Shown: piece after piece, positions 10,110 to 18,156 of the stretch
Position numbering within the stretch: position 1 is the first letter of the stretch
Layout: every line of letters starts with the position of its first letter
Assembly (NCBI GenBank): GCA_910579615.1
Contig: CAJTUA010000006.1
Span: 148,697-212,696 of the forward strand
Direction: 5' to 3'
Source of the DNA: an uncultured Lachnospiraceae bacterium
Lineage (GTDB): Bacteria; Bacillota; Clostridia; Lachnospirales; Lachnospiraceae
Length of the DNA stretch: 64,000 nt
Program-made: the position numbers and the translations under genes
Notes under the pieces: generated by a model
Seen by the model: only the letters and a program-made list of their open reading frames with translations
What the model was told of the DNA's origin: nothing
The model's database searches: none

Positions 10110-10179
10110 ACTGCGGACAAATCCCAAAATCATTTTTCTTTAGCGGATGGCAGTTTGCTTCCACATCTGCCCGCGCCAA

Positions 10180-11841
10180 TCAATCCTCCAAAAACTCCTC
10201 CACCCCCGCAACAATCCCGGCAACAATCTTGTCCTGATACCCCTCTGTCGCCATCAGCAAATCCTCCGTCTTATTCGTCATATAGCCCATTTCCACAATC
10301 GTAACCGGAACCTGGCACCAGTTAATCCCGCTCATCGTATCCGTCTCCCAGACCCCTTTGCTCTTTGCCCCCGTCTCAGACAGCATCCCCTCCAGAATGC
10401 AGTCCGAAAGAAAACGGCTCTCGTCATGCCACTCGCCGCAATACGGGTTGTTTGGTGTCTGGCAGATTGTCATCATCCCCTGCGCGCCCGCATCCTCCGA
10501 ACCGTTGGCGTGGATACGGATAAAAGCGTTCGCCCCAATCCCGTTCGCGATTGCCGCCCGCTCCGAATTGCTGATATCCACTTTGTTTGTCTCGCGCACC
10601 ATCACCACATTGTAACCTTTTTTCAGCAATGCATCCCGCAGCTTGATGGAAACGGCGAGGTTTAGCTTATATTCCGGGATACCCGAAAAGCTGCCCTGCG
10701 TTCCGGAAGAAACCTTCGCCTTCTGCTCGGATGCCCCCGGACCTACCGCCTCCTTGTCATAATTTCCCTTTTCCTGATGCCCCGCGTCAATCACAATCCA
10801 CGCGGCATCCGAATCCACCTCGTAATAGACCCCCAAACCGGATGCCCCAACCGTACCGCTTGGCTTGTCCGCCTTGGCCGTGGTCTCCTCCGAACCAGAA
10901 TCCCCGGATGTGCCGGAGCTTCCCGCCGTACCCGAATCTTCGGACGCGCCGGAACTCCCCGTCTGCTCTCCTGCTTCCTCCAGATACTGCGCGTACATAT
11001 ATGCCACTTTCCCCTTATACTCCACCTGGTACCACTCCCCAATGCTCCCTGTACAGACCACCGTCTCGCCCGCCGGAAGCAGCGTCCGAATTGCTGCATC
11101 CAATGACGGCTGTGTCCTCACATTCACCCGCCCGGTGGTCACCATCTCCTTCGGCTCAAAGGACTTTACCTGTGACGCGTCAAACGCCGCACCGGACGTT
11201 CCCGGCTCTCCTGCCGTGTCCGAGTTTCCCGCACCTGCTGCCTTTTCCCCAAGATACTCCGCGAACATATATGCAGTCTTCCCCTCATACTCCACCTGGT
11301 ACCATTCCCCGGTGCTCCCCGTACAAATCACCGATTTGCCCGCCGGAAGCAATGTCAGAATTTCTCCGTCCATCGACGGCAGCGTCCTCACGTTCACCCG
11401 CGCAACCGTTACCATCTCCTTCGGCTCAAAGGGCTTAACCTGTGCCGCGTCAGTTCCCGTGCCAGTGGAGGAAGCAGGATTTTTCTCCCCCGATGTGTCA
11501 CCTTCCCCGGACGGTTCCGCGCCATCCTCACCTCCTGGTGCGCCATCTTCACCGGATGAACCCATTCCATCCGGTTCCCCCGGCAAACCCGTTCCGCCCG
11601 ATGTGCCAACATCGCCGAAAATGCCCGTCCCGTCAGAGGAACCGCTTCCGTCAATTCCGCCCGATGTGCCGGAATCCCCGGACAAATTCCCATCCTGCGC
11701 ATCATCCCCTGTTGGTTCATCCTGTGCCGCCGCCGTCGGTGTCAGCCCATCCTGCGCACCTTCCTTCTCCTTTCCGCATCCAGAACAAACACAGAGAAAC
11801 GCAGCCGCAGCCAACCATATCCCATACCGAAACTTCCTCAT
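10180..11841 (-). CDS. Lipoprotein N-acetylmuramoyl-L-alanine amidase with two SH3b domains
   Basis: A 553-residue lipoprotein: signal peptide with lipobox-like CSGCG, a long Gly/Ser/Asp/Pro-rich low-complexity linker (about 25-135), SH3b domain 1 (VTVARVNVRTLPSMDGEIL), another linker, SH3b domain 2 (VTTGRVNVRTQPSLDAAIR), and a C-terminal Amidase_3 zinc domain (about 340-553). The catalytic domain shows VIDAGHQ, a glutamate-containing region around EYKLNLAV, IRIHANGSED and the final VEMGYMTN. It should cleave peptidoglycan stem peptides from MurNAc, tethered outside the membrane, with SH3b modules binding the wall. The start at 11841 follows GGGGGAAG. The two SH3b units are near duplicates. 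It shares a promoter with the small membrane protein upstream. Confidence 0.92.
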   Translation of the reverse strand: MRKFRYGIWLAAAAFLCVCSGCGKEKEGAQDGLTPTAAAQDEPTGDDAQDGNLSGDSGTSGGIDGSGSSDGTGIFGDVGTSGGTGLPGEPDGMGSSGEDGAPGGEDGAEPSGEGDTSGEKNPASSTGTGTDAAQVKPFEPKEMVTVARVNVRTLPSMDGEILTLLPAGKSVICTGSTGEWYQVEYEGKTAYMFAEYLGEKAAGAGNSDTAGEPGTSGAAFDASQVKSFEPKEMVTTGRVNVRTQPSLDAAIRTLLPAGETVVCTGSIGEWYQVEYKGKVAYMYAQYLEEAGEQTGSSGASEDSGTAGSSGTSGDSGSEETTAKADKPSGTVGASGLGVYYEVDSDAAWIVIDAGHQEKGNYDKEAVGPGASEQKAKVSSGTQGSFSGIPEYKLNLAVSIKLRDALLKKGYNVVMVRETNKVDISNSERAAIANGIGANAFIRIHANGSEDAGAQGMMTICQTPNNPYCGEWHDESRFLSDCILEGMLSETGAKSKGVWETDTMSGINWCQVPVTIVEMGYMTNKTEDLLMATEGYQDKIVAGIVAGVEEFLED

Positions 11842-11896
11842 TTTTCTTCCCCCTTCTCGCCAAAGCATTTCACCAAATTCCACACCCCGAAAACGT

Positions 11897-12127
11897 TTAT
11901 TTCCTCTTCCAGATTTTCCCCACAATGCGCACCACCATCATCACCGTCGCCGCGGCAAGCGCATAGACGGCAACATCCCGCAGCGTCCAGCTCATCGCTT
12001 TAATAAAACGGTAAAGCACAAAGTGCACAATCAGCAGCATAATAAAGCAATATGCATAATAGAGCACATAAATAAAAAGATTCCATACAACTTCCTTGAC
12101 AATATCCCGCGGTTTATACTCGTGCAT
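11897..12127 (-). CDS. Small membrane protein (76 aa), unknown function
   Basis: Two predicted transmembrane helices (about residues 12-40 and 55-72) rich in Tyr, Phe and Val, with a basic C terminus (GKIWKRK). GGAGG sits 5 bases before the ATG at 12125-12127. It is 55 bases upstream of the amidase lipoprotein on the same strand and shares its promoter, so a link to cell-wall remodelling is possible. I do not recognise a family. Confidence 0.7.
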   Translation of the reverse strand: MHEYKPRDIVKEVVWNLFIYVLYYAYCFIMLLIVHFVLYRFIKAMSWTLRDVAVYALAAATVMMVVRIVGKIWKRK

Positions 12128-12188
12128 TCCATCCTCCAATCCAAAACTTCACAATTCCTGCCTGCTACTCCCGCCAATCTTCCTTTCT

Positions 12189-12217
12189 ATTATAACGGAT
12201 TCCCCTTCTTCCGACAA
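12189..12217 (-). promoter_or_regulatory. Promoter of the small membrane protein/amidase operon
   Basis: TTGTCG (12212-12217), 17 bases, TATAAT (12189-12194) on the minus strand. Confidence 0.65.
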
Positions 12218-12273
12218 CCAGAAATTTTAAGATTTCATTTCCCCTTCCCAACCCGCACCATGCACCGCCGCAA

Positions 12274-12313
12274 AAAAATCCGGGAACCCATGCAGGTTTG
12301 TTCCCGGATTTTT
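12274..12313. terminator. Terminator after the ABC exporter operon
   Basis: AAAAATCCGGGAAC (12274-12287) pairs with GTTCCCGGATTTTT (12300-12313); the loop is 12 bases. A and T tracts make it work on either strand. It ends the sigma-ABC operon transcribed leftward. Confidence 0.9.
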
Positions 12314-12356
12314 CCATTTCATGCCGCCTATTTTTTAATTAGAGAAGTTTCTCCCG

Positions 12357-13565
12357 TTATCTTCCGCTTACCTGGTAATTTCTGTAAACCCGTTTTCCCA
12401 GGAACACAATTCCCACGCCGCAAATCCCATAAAATATCGGAACCACCTGCCACGAAACCAAATAGTGCCCAAAGCCCCCAAACGTCCGCACATCAAACAC
12501 ATTCCTCAGGGAAAGAAACGCCGTCGGCAGCCAATCCCAAATCTGTGCAAGTACCCGGTACTGCCTCGGAATAAAAACCAGCATCCCGGCAATCACAAAC
12601 CCAAACACAATCGCTAACGCCGCGATGCCGCTTTTGAGCCGCTCTGACACGACCATAACAATGATGCTCATCAAAACGCTGGTAAGGCACAGAATGCCGC
12701 CCACAATCAGGCACGCTTTCCCCAATGTCAGCGGATAAGGATACAGCGGAAGCACAAACTGTATTTCCACTCCAAACCCTTCCACCCCATTCCTGCCAAA
12801 TGTAAACAGCAGTTCAATCGCCAGTGCCACGAGCGAATAAACGATGGCGACACTACTTCCTGCCAGTATTTTCGCCCAGTATACCATATCCTTCCCCTTC
12901 GCACTTGTCAGCAGCAGCTGGTCTGTCCGCTTTGTATGCTCCCCGGCAAATACCCCGGACAAGCTGACGGAAACAAACAGTATGACCCACATCCCCAATT
13001 CCCCGAAATGGAGCAAATATACAATATACCCGTCGCTGTACTCCCAAACCGCTGGCAGCACAAGTGCCCCGTTTTTCTCCTGCCAAAATTCCTTCTCCCC
13101 GTCCGAAAGAAACTGTTCTTCCCACGCCGCTTCCATCCGTTTTTCCCGCACTGCGTAAAGCTGCCGTTCATCCGGCTCCCATTCTAGCACCTCCTGCTCC
13201 CTCATATCCATCCAATCCCGGACAAGATTGAAAATACATGCATATGGCCGGGCGTATTTTTCATATTCCTCCGTTATGCCGTAAACCCCTGTCTTATCCG
13301 GTATTTTCGCAAACCCTTCCGCCATCTCATCAAGCAGTTCCTGGTCAATCGCCCTGCCGGAGAGCGCCTTTTTGTATCCGCGTTCCACCACATTCCTGTG
13401 ATGGTATGTATCCACCGCCTTCCCCGCCACATAGTAAGTTCCTGTCTCCGAAAGAATTTCCTGCGCCAAAAGCAGGGCGAGGAAAGCAAAAAACGCGACC
13501 CACACCAGTTTCTTACACAAAATTTTCTTAATTTCATAGCGGTAAAGTGTTCCCATATGGCTCAT
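12357..13565 (-). CDS. ABC-2 type transporter permease
   Basis: About 402 residues. One helix near the N terminus (LVWVAFFAFLALLLAQEIL), a long extracytoplasmic region (about 45-175), then five or six helices. This is the layout of ABC-2 permeases that carry a large outer loop. The ATG at 13565 has AGGAGG 9 bases upstream; a GTG two codons earlier is too close to that site. Its first bases overlap the end of the ATPase gene by 32 bases, so the two are translationally coupled. Exporters of this sort often handle peptides or antibiotics, but the substrate here is unknown. Confidence 0.85.
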   Translation of the reverse strand: MSHMGTLYRYEIKKILCKKLVWVAFFAFLALLLAQEILSETGTYYVAGKAVDTYHHRNVVERGYKKALSGRAIDQELLDEMAEGFAKIPDKTGVYGITEEYEKYARPYACIFNLVRDWMDMREQEVLEWEPDERQLYAVREKRMEAAWEEQFLSDGEKEFWQEKNGALVLPAVWEYSDGYIVYLLHFGELGMWVILFVSVSLSGVFAGEHTKRTDQLLLTSAKGKDMVYWAKILAGSSVAIVYSLVALAIELLFTFGRNGVEGFGVEIQFVLPLYPYPLTLGKACLIVGGILCLTSVLMSIIVMVVSERLKSGIAALAIVFGFVIAGMLVFIPRQYRVLAQIWDWLPTAFLSLRNVFDVRTFGGFGHYLVSWQVVPIFYGICGVGIVFLGKRVYRNYQVSGR

Positions 13566-14262
13566 TTTCACGCTCCTCCTCGATTTTTTTCAGATAAAAT
13601 TCTTCCAGTCCTCCCTCTTCTTCCCATTGTCCCTGATAGACAAACCTCCCCTTTTTCATAATCATCACGCCGTCCGCAATATGTTCAATATCTGAAACAA
13701 TATGCGTTGACAGCAGGACAATGCTCTTTTTGCCAACTGCCTCAATCAGCTTGCGGAAACGCACCCGCTCCTTTGGGTCAAGCCCTGCGGTCGGCTCATC
13801 TAACAAAAGAAGCTGCGGCTCATTTAACAGCGCCTGCGCAATCCCAAGCCGCTGTTTCATCCCACCGGAAAACGTCCTGATTTTTTTGCGGCGCACCTCC
13901 TGCAAGCCCACAAACTCCAGCAATTCCTGGGTTTTGTTCTTTGCCTCTTGTTTTGCAAGCCCTTTTAACGCGGCAATGTAGAGCAGGAAATCGGTTGCCG
14001 AAAATTCCGGATAATAGCCAAAATCCTGTGGGAGATAGCCAAGAACTGCGCGGTAAGCCTCCTCCTCCACATCTATCCCATCCAATGTGACCGTGCCTCC
14101 GGTCGGTCTTAAGATGCCGCAGACCATGCGCATCAGCGTCGTCTTCCCCGCACCGTTTTCCCCGAGCAGACCATACACGCCCGGGTGCAGCACCGTGCAG
14201 ACCCGGTCCACCGCAATCTTATTCTTATATTGCTTTGTCAAGCGGTCGATGACAAGTTCCAT
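13534..14262 (-). CDS. ABC transporter ATP-binding protein
   Basis: A 242-residue ATPase with Walker A GENGAGKTT, a Q-loop in YLPQDFGYY, signature SGGMKQR, Walker B LLLLDEPTAGLD and H-loop STHIVSDIE. It powers the ABC-2 permease whose gene overlaps its 3' end. I chose the ATG at 14260-14262 because AGGAGG lies 6 bases before it; the frame is open further upstream through the hairpin element at 14268-14380, which is not coding. It is preceded by an integral membrane protein and a sigma factor in the same operon. Confidence 0.95.
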   Translation of the reverse strand: MELVIDRLTKQYKNKIAVDRVCTVLHPGVYGLLGENGAGKTTLMRMVCGILRPTGGTVTLDGIDVEEEAYRAVLGYLPQDFGYYPEFSATDFLLYIAALKGLAKQEAKNKTQELLEFVGLQEVRRKKIRTFSGGMKQRLGIAQALLNEPQLLLLDEPTAGLDPKERVRFRKLIEAVGKKSIVLLSTHIVSDIEHIADGVMIMKKGRFVYQGQWEEEGGLEEFYLKKIEEERENEPYGNTLPL

Positions 14263-14267
14263 AGGTA

Positions 14268-14380
14268 TCCTCCTATTTAAGTTCCGCATATGCCCTCCCC
14301 GCCCCCTTATCTGGCAGTGCAATTTTTGTCCGTTCCTCTCCCAAAAATTCCTCTGCGGGGGCTGTGCGGGCATATGCTGT
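14268..14380 (-). repeat. Dispersed GCATATGC hairpin element, long copy
   Basis: Two GCATATGC arms (14286-14293 and 14370-14377) flank about 76 bases in which GCCCCC and GGGGGC can also pair. After the second arm comes GGAACTTAAATAGGAGG, which supplies the ribosome binding site of the ATPase gene. Essentially the same sequence, with a short loop, precedes thiC at 55639-55683. It fills the intercistronic gap between the membrane protein and the ATPase. Confidence 0.7.
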
Positions 14381-14382
14381 TT

Positions 14383-15123
14383 TTAAGCGGCGCGTATTCC
14401 CTCCCGCGCCTGTCTGACTATATATGCATACTGTTTTATGATTCCTGCGGTCAGCAGTACGCCACACACAATCCACCATCCCATGACATCTGCCCTGAAA
14501 ATCCAGGCACTCTCCTGCCTTACAGAATAGGAGCCAAAGCTGACACATACCGCAGCCACCCCGCACAAGTACATCCCTTCCCGCCCCCTGATTCTGCGCA
14601 CGATACAAGTCCCGCTGTAAGTTGTCAGCAAAAAAGGCAGCACCATGTACACCCCTGCCTGTATCGGTTCCATCGGATTGTTCCGCATCCCGAGCGGCAA
14701 AAGCAGGCAGAGAAGCAGCAGATTTTCCGCCCCAAGAATCCCAAGCCGCGCCAGGACAACACTTTTGAGGGAAAAGCGGGTTGCCATCTCAATCTCTGCC
14801 ATCCCATAATTTTCCGACCTGGCACTCTCCGCCACGGCGACAAGTGCCAGAAACGGGGTAAGCGCCGCAATTTCCCAGAGCATATCTTCTGACAGCACGA
14901 CCGCCCCCATCATTGCCGTAAGGAAAACCAGTGCGGAAACCGCCCATACCCACCCACGGATGTATCCCGCCTGTGTGAGGACAAATTCAGCAAGCGTTAT
15001 TTCAAAAGGCGGCGCTTTATCACGCTTTGTCCCGGAAGACAGCCCTTCCAAAAACTTCTCCTTGCGCATAGGCGGCGGCGCTTCAAACGCTTTCTTCAGC
15101 TCATTTTTCCATTTCCGTCTCAT
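14383..15123 (-). CDS. Integral membrane protein, possible anti-sigma or exporter partner
   Basis: About 246 residues: a cytoplasmic, basic N-terminal part (MRRKWKNELKKAFEAPPP, to about residue 60) followed by six hydrophobic helices. AAGGAGGGG precedes the ATG at 15121-15123, which overlaps the 3' end of the sigma factor gene by 23 bases. A membrane protein with a short cytoplasmic head encoded directly after a sigma factor is the usual arrangement for an anti-sigma factor, but no zinc-binding HxxxCxxC motif is visible. It could equally be a second permease subunit. The assignment is from context. Confidence 0.65.
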   Translation of the reverse strand: MRRKWKNELKKAFEAPPPMRKEKFLEGLSSGTKRDKAPPFEITLAEFVLTQAGYIRGWVWAVSALVFLTAMMGAVVLSEDMLWEIAALTPFLALVAVAESARSENYGMAEIEMATRFSLKSVVLARLGILGAENLLLLCLLLPLGMRNNPMEPIQAGVYMVLPFLLTTYSGTCIVRRIRGREGMYLCGVAAVCVSFGSYSVRQESAWIFRADVMGWWIVCGVLLTAGIIKQYAYIVRQAREGIRAA

Positions 15124-15625
15124 AAATCCCCTCCTTGCGAAGCCCGCCCTTAAATTTCTTCGCCGCGGCAAGCAATTTCCGTCGCACCGAAAACCGCGAA
15201 ATGCCAAACATCCCCGCAAGCACCGATACTGGGAGCTCATTCACATGGCGCAGCAGCAAAAATTCCGCCTCCTCTGCTTCCAGTGCCGCCAATGCCTTCC
15301 TCACCGCAATCCCCGTCAGAATCTGTTCTTCCTGCAAATCCTGCACCCCGCGCGCCATCTGCCCGGACATTTCAGAAACCAGATTTTCTTTCCATGCCTG
15401 CTGTGGCAGTAACAAAACATCCCCCCTGCGGTATTCGTCCACACACAGATTCCTCGCAATCGTATACAAGCATCTCAGTGCCTGTTCCGCCGTTTCACAA
15501 TTGTAATGCTCAAAATAGCGCAGGAAGGTTTCCTGTGTAATGTCCTCTGCAGTTTCACGGCTTTTCAATTTAAAATAGCAGTAACGGTAAATACTGTCAT
15601 ATTGCCCTGTGACATCTGCAGGCAT
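15101..15625 (-). CDS. Sigma-70 family (ECF-like) RNA polymerase sigma factor
   Basis: A 174-residue protein with region 2 (YDSIYRYCYFKLKSRETAED, then ITQETFLRYFEHY and LYTIARNLCVDEYRR) and region 4 (ALAALEAEEAEFLLLRHVN, VLAGMFGISRFSVRRKL). The start at 15625 has AAGGGGG 8 bases upstream and begins just before region 2; an alternative GTG at 15724 adds 33 residues without homology. It heads an operon with a membrane protein and an ABC exporter, so it probably switches on export in response to an envelope signal. I found no clear autoregulatory promoter upstream. Confidence 0.85.
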   Translation of the reverse strand: MPADVTGQYDSIYRYCYFKLKSRETAEDITQETFLRYFEHYNCETAEQALRCLYTIARNLCVDEYRRGDVLLLPQQAWKENLVSEMSGQMARGVQDLQEEQILTGIAVRKALAALEAEEAEFLLLRHVNELPVSVLAGMFGISRFSVRRKLLAAAKKFKGGLRKEGIYETEMEK

Positions 15626-15785
15626 CCCTTGCACCCCCTTCCACTTTGTATAACGTTCAGGAACAGGAAAATGTGCGGGAAGATACATAATTTTTTCTTT
15701 TCTTCCGGTCTTCTCCCCTGACACCTAAAAAACACCCGCCTTATACTCCTTTCCTCCGCCCCAAATGCCCTTCCGCGCTTCTTTA

Positions 15786-16988
15786 CTACTCCGCCGCCTT
15801 AAAATTATACACTGGCCGCACCCTCTCCACAATCTGGACGGTCGGTTCAATCTGCGCTACAATCTCCTCCATGCTTTTGTACGCCATCGGCGACTCATCC
15901 AAAGTATCCGGCACAACACATGTCGTATAGATTCCTTCCATCTGCGCGCGGTACTGCTCCATCGAAAGCGAACCAAACGCCTTCCTGCGGCTCATCAGCC
16001 GCCCTGCCCCGTGCGGCGCGGAACAATTCCACTCCTCATTGCCCTTGCCAAGACAAATCAAACTCCCATCCCGCATGTTAATTGGAATCAACAGCTTCTC
16101 CCCCACCTTTGCCGAGACGGAACCTTTCCTTAAAATCATTGCGTCCGTGTCAATATAATTGTGTATGGTCGTAAATTCCTCCACCTGCGTAAATCCCATT
16201 CCGGAAACCATGACCTCCATCATCGCTTTGCGGTTTAACACCGCAAATTTCTGGACAATACGCATATCATGGATGTAGTCCTCAAACAGTTTTCCCTCGA
16301 CATAGACCAAATCCTTCGGAATCCCGATGTTATGTTCTCTTTTCAGTGCCTGTACCGTGGGTTCGATTTCCTGGAACCGCCCCTCTTCCTTCAGCTTCGC
16401 AATCAGGCTGCCAATCTGGTGGTACGCACCGCCCCACATGGCAAGCCGTCCCTGCTCCTGGTAATACTCCGCGACCTCCACGCCAAGGTGGCGGCTTCCG
16501 GAATGCACGACAAGATAGAGCTCCCCATTCCCTCCGCGGTCCACCTCAATAAAATGATTGCCCCCGCCCAGGGTTCCAATGCTTTTGCGGGCGTGCCCAA
16601 GATGGACGAAATCCGCGCATCTTAACGCCCCCAAATCAATTTCCTCATTCAGCACATGCGCTTCTTCCCTGACATTCCGCCCACACGGGATTTCTGCGTG
16701 CACCAGCGCGTCCAGTTTTGCAAAATCAATTTCCCGCTCCGCGATTTTTACAGTCTCCATGCCACAGCCAATATCGACACCGACCATGCCCGGAACCAAT
16801 TTATCCGCAATGGTCATCGTTGTTCCGATGGTGCAGCCCTTCCCGGCATGGACATCCGGCATAATCCGGATTTTACAGCCACGAAATGCCTCCTGGTCAC
16901 ACACTGCGCGAATCTGCTCTGCTGCCTGCTCCTCCAATCCCGTGCAGTAGCACAACGCGCGGTTATACTTTCCTACAATCTCAATCAT
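15786..16988 (-). CDS. rtcB: RtcB family RNA-splicing ligase
   Basis: A 400-residue protein with the RtcB metal and guanylylation motifs in order: PDVHAGKGCTIG, GVDIGCGM (Mn-binding Cys), GGGNHFIEV, VHSGSRHLG and, near the end, APHGAGR with the histidine that carries GMP. The enzyme joins 2',3'-cyclic phosphate and 5'-OH RNA ends using GTP. The length matches the shorter bacterial RtcB type. AAGGAAGGGG lies 9 bases before the ATG. It is monocistronic here, with about 290 bases of upstream sequence and no RtcA or RtcR neighbour. Confidence 0.95.
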   Translation of the reverse strand: MIEIVGKYNRALCYCTGLEEQAAEQIRAVCDQEAFRGCKIRIMPDVHAGKGCTIGTTMTIADKLVPGMVGVDIGCGMETVKIAEREIDFAKLDALVHAEIPCGRNVREEAHVLNEEIDLGALRCADFVHLGHARKSIGTLGGGNHFIEVDRGGNGELYLVVHSGSRHLGVEVAEYYQEQGRLAMWGGAYHQIGSLIAKLKEEGRFQEIEPTVQALKREHNIGIPKDLVYVEGKLFEDYIHDMRIVQKFAVLNRKAMMEVMVSGMGFTQVEEFTTIHNYIDTDAMILRKGSVSAKVGEKLLIPINMRDGSLICLGKGNEEWNCSAPHGAGRLMSRRKAFGSLSMEQYRAQMEGIYTTCVVPDTLDESPMAYKSMEEIVAQIEPTVQIVERVRPVYNFKAAE

Positions 16989-17276
16989 AATCTCATACCC
17001 CTTCCTTCTATATTTATTGGCTCATCCAAAAACAACCTAGCTTTAAATCTAGATTAACATACACATCACCAATCGTCACGGAAAAAAAGATGCGACATAA
17101 AACTCTTTCTTTTGCTTTACCTCACAACCTCCCCCTGGGGCAGTTCCTGTCTTCCCACAGCATCTTGCTAATTGCAAAAGCATCCCCTCTCCGCAATATT
17201 AAACAATCAATTCTGGTCTTTCTCTTGAATTTTCTGTTAATTTATACTTTTTTTATAAATTTTCTTATTTTAGCGC

Positions 17277-17305
17277 TTGACAAATGGATTTTCATGTACT
17301 ATAAT
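17277..17305 (+). promoter_or_regulatory. Perfect consensus SigA promoter of the micro-ORF unit
   Basis: TTGACA (17277-17282), 17 bases, TATAAT (17300-17305). No deviation from consensus in either box or spacing, so high transcription is expected, starting near 17312. The sequence between rtcB and this promoter (16989-17276) is AT-rich and holds no gene I can support. Confidence 0.9.
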
Positions 17306-17356
17306 AAAGCCAAGATGAACGACAAACAAACCGTTCAAAAAAAACATTCCAAGAAA

Positions 17357-17645
17357 GGAAGGTACGGTCCAATGAAAACATAGCGTTCCACCCCATCCAA
17401 TTCAAAAAGGAGGTACGGTCCAATGAAGACCTGACGTTCTATCCCATCCAAATCAAAAAAAGGAGGTACGGTCCAATGAAGACCTGACGTTCTACCCCAT
17501 CCAAATCAGAAAAGGAGGTACGGTCCAACAAAGACTTAACGTTCTACCCCATCCAAACCAAAACAGGAGGTACAGTCCAATGAAGACCTGACGTTTTACC
17601 CCATCCGAATGAAATCAAGGAGGTTATAGTCCAATGGATTCCTAA
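17357..17645 (+). repeat. Tandem 52-53 bp repeats, each a ribosome binding site plus a micro-ORF
   Basis: Six units begin at 17357, 17408, 17461, 17513, 17565 and 17618. The core is AGGAGGTACGGTCCAATG followed by two codons and a stop, then CGTTCTACCCCATCC. The micro-ORFs are 17372-17383 (ATG AAA ACA TAG), 17423-17434, 17476-17487 and 17580-17591 (each ATG AAG ACC TGA), 17528-17539 (start lost: ACA AAG ACT TAA) and 17634-17645 (ATG GAT TCC TAA). Five units thus keep Lys-Thr-stop although third positions and the stop codon differ. The AGGAGG to ATG distance is 9-10 bases, near optimal. The sixth unit has lost the downstream half. Not a CRISPR: units are contiguous with no variable spacers. Confidence 0.85.
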
Positions 17646-17862
17646 TCCTATTATCTGCCGGGAAAAGGACGTAAGACAGGCAGTTTTCATAGAAGCAAGC
17701 CATCGTAATCTTCATATAGATGTAACCTGAAAGCCGGAAGAACTCTTCCACCCAACCTTAAAAGCATTTCATATTTGGTAATATCCAATTCCAATAACAG
17801 CATTGATAAACCAAATGGGGCATTGTATCGAAAAACAGAATAAAACAAGGAGGTATCCTCCA

Positions 17863-17880
17863 ATGGATCAGTCAGAGTGA
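17863..17880 (+). CDS. Micro-ORF 7 (five codons) overlapping a hairpin
   Basis: ATG GAT CAG TCA GAG TGA (Met-Asp-Gln-Ser-Glu). AGGAGG at 17848-17853 is followed by TATCCTCC, so GGAGG and CCTCC can close a small hairpin that hides the ribosome site. The stop codon sits on the first two bases of the terminator-like stem at 17879. A ribosome stopping here would cover the left arm of that stem, as in attenuation. Like the sixth unit it starts ATG GAT. Translation is a prediction. Confidence 0.35.
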   Translation: MDQSE

Positions 17881-17917
17881 AAGCCCGATATCACAGATAA
17901 TATGATATCGGGCTTTC
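17879..17917 (+). terminator. Hairpin ending the micro-ORF unit
   Basis: A perfect 15-bp stem, GAAAGCCCGATATCA (17879-17893) with TGATATCGGGCTTTC (17903-17917), and a nine-base loop. The T-tract after it is poor (only TTTC then TGCATTG), so termination may be partial. Confidence 0.6.
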
Positions 17918-18055
17918 TGCATTGTAAACAAACCTCCCTATCGCTTTCCCTGTTTCCTCCCACATCACTCCCCATGTTTCCTCCCCAACTTGAAAATACA
18001 GCACTTTTCACAATTTTTTCTTTGTTATTTCTCACATCTGCACATCCAGAGATGC

Positions 18056-18108
18056 TTGACACCCTTCCCCCTATCCCTTATAATATTCTTATCAAGGATT
18101 TGCTTGAT
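18056..18108 (+). promoter_or_regulatory. Perfect SigA promoter of GH51 with a downstream dyad
   Basis: TTGACA (18056-18061), 17 bases, TATAAT (18079-18084). Seven bases later an inverted repeat ATCAAG (18091-18096)/CTTGAT (18103-18108) covers the start point, the usual place for a repressor site. Such a strong promoter for a sugar-utilisation gene needs repression, which this dyad could supply. Confidence 0.85.
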
Positions 18109-18156
18109 AGTTTCATATTTCACTGAAATAGTCTTCAGGAAGGAAAGGTATTTTTT

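Larger units (their letters stand above)
17312..17925 (+). ncRNA. Predicted transcript made of tandem micro-ORFs, no ordinary gene
   Basis: The boundaries are inferred from a perfect promoter and a 15-bp hairpin at 17879-17917. The region lacks any credible protein gene: no frame carries a Shine-Dalgarno followed by more than five sense codons. It contains six tandem ribosome-binding-site repeats (17357-17645), about 200 bases of unique sequence with small stems (CTGCC/GGCAG around 17656-17685, GGAAGA/TCTTCC around 17736-17749), and a seventh micro-ORF that runs into the hairpin. The downstream GH51 gene has its own perfect promoter, so this looks like an independent RNA. I know no RNA family like this. 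Confidence 0.6.

Noticed and set aside
10865..12574. A 569-codon plus-strand frame
   Set aside because: It lies antisense to the amidase linker and SH3b domains, crosses a promoter and a terminator region, and its composition is that of a reverse-read Gly/Ser/Asp-rich gene.
17090..17383. A 97-codon plus-strand frame ending in the first micro-ORF
   Set aside because: It runs through the perfect promoter and has no ribosome site at its start; only its last codons, ATG-Lys-Thr-stop, coincide with a repeat unit.
17357..17645. Tandem repeats as a CRISPR array
   Set aside because: The units are contiguous and similar along their full length; there are no variable spacers, no palindromic repeat and no cas gene.
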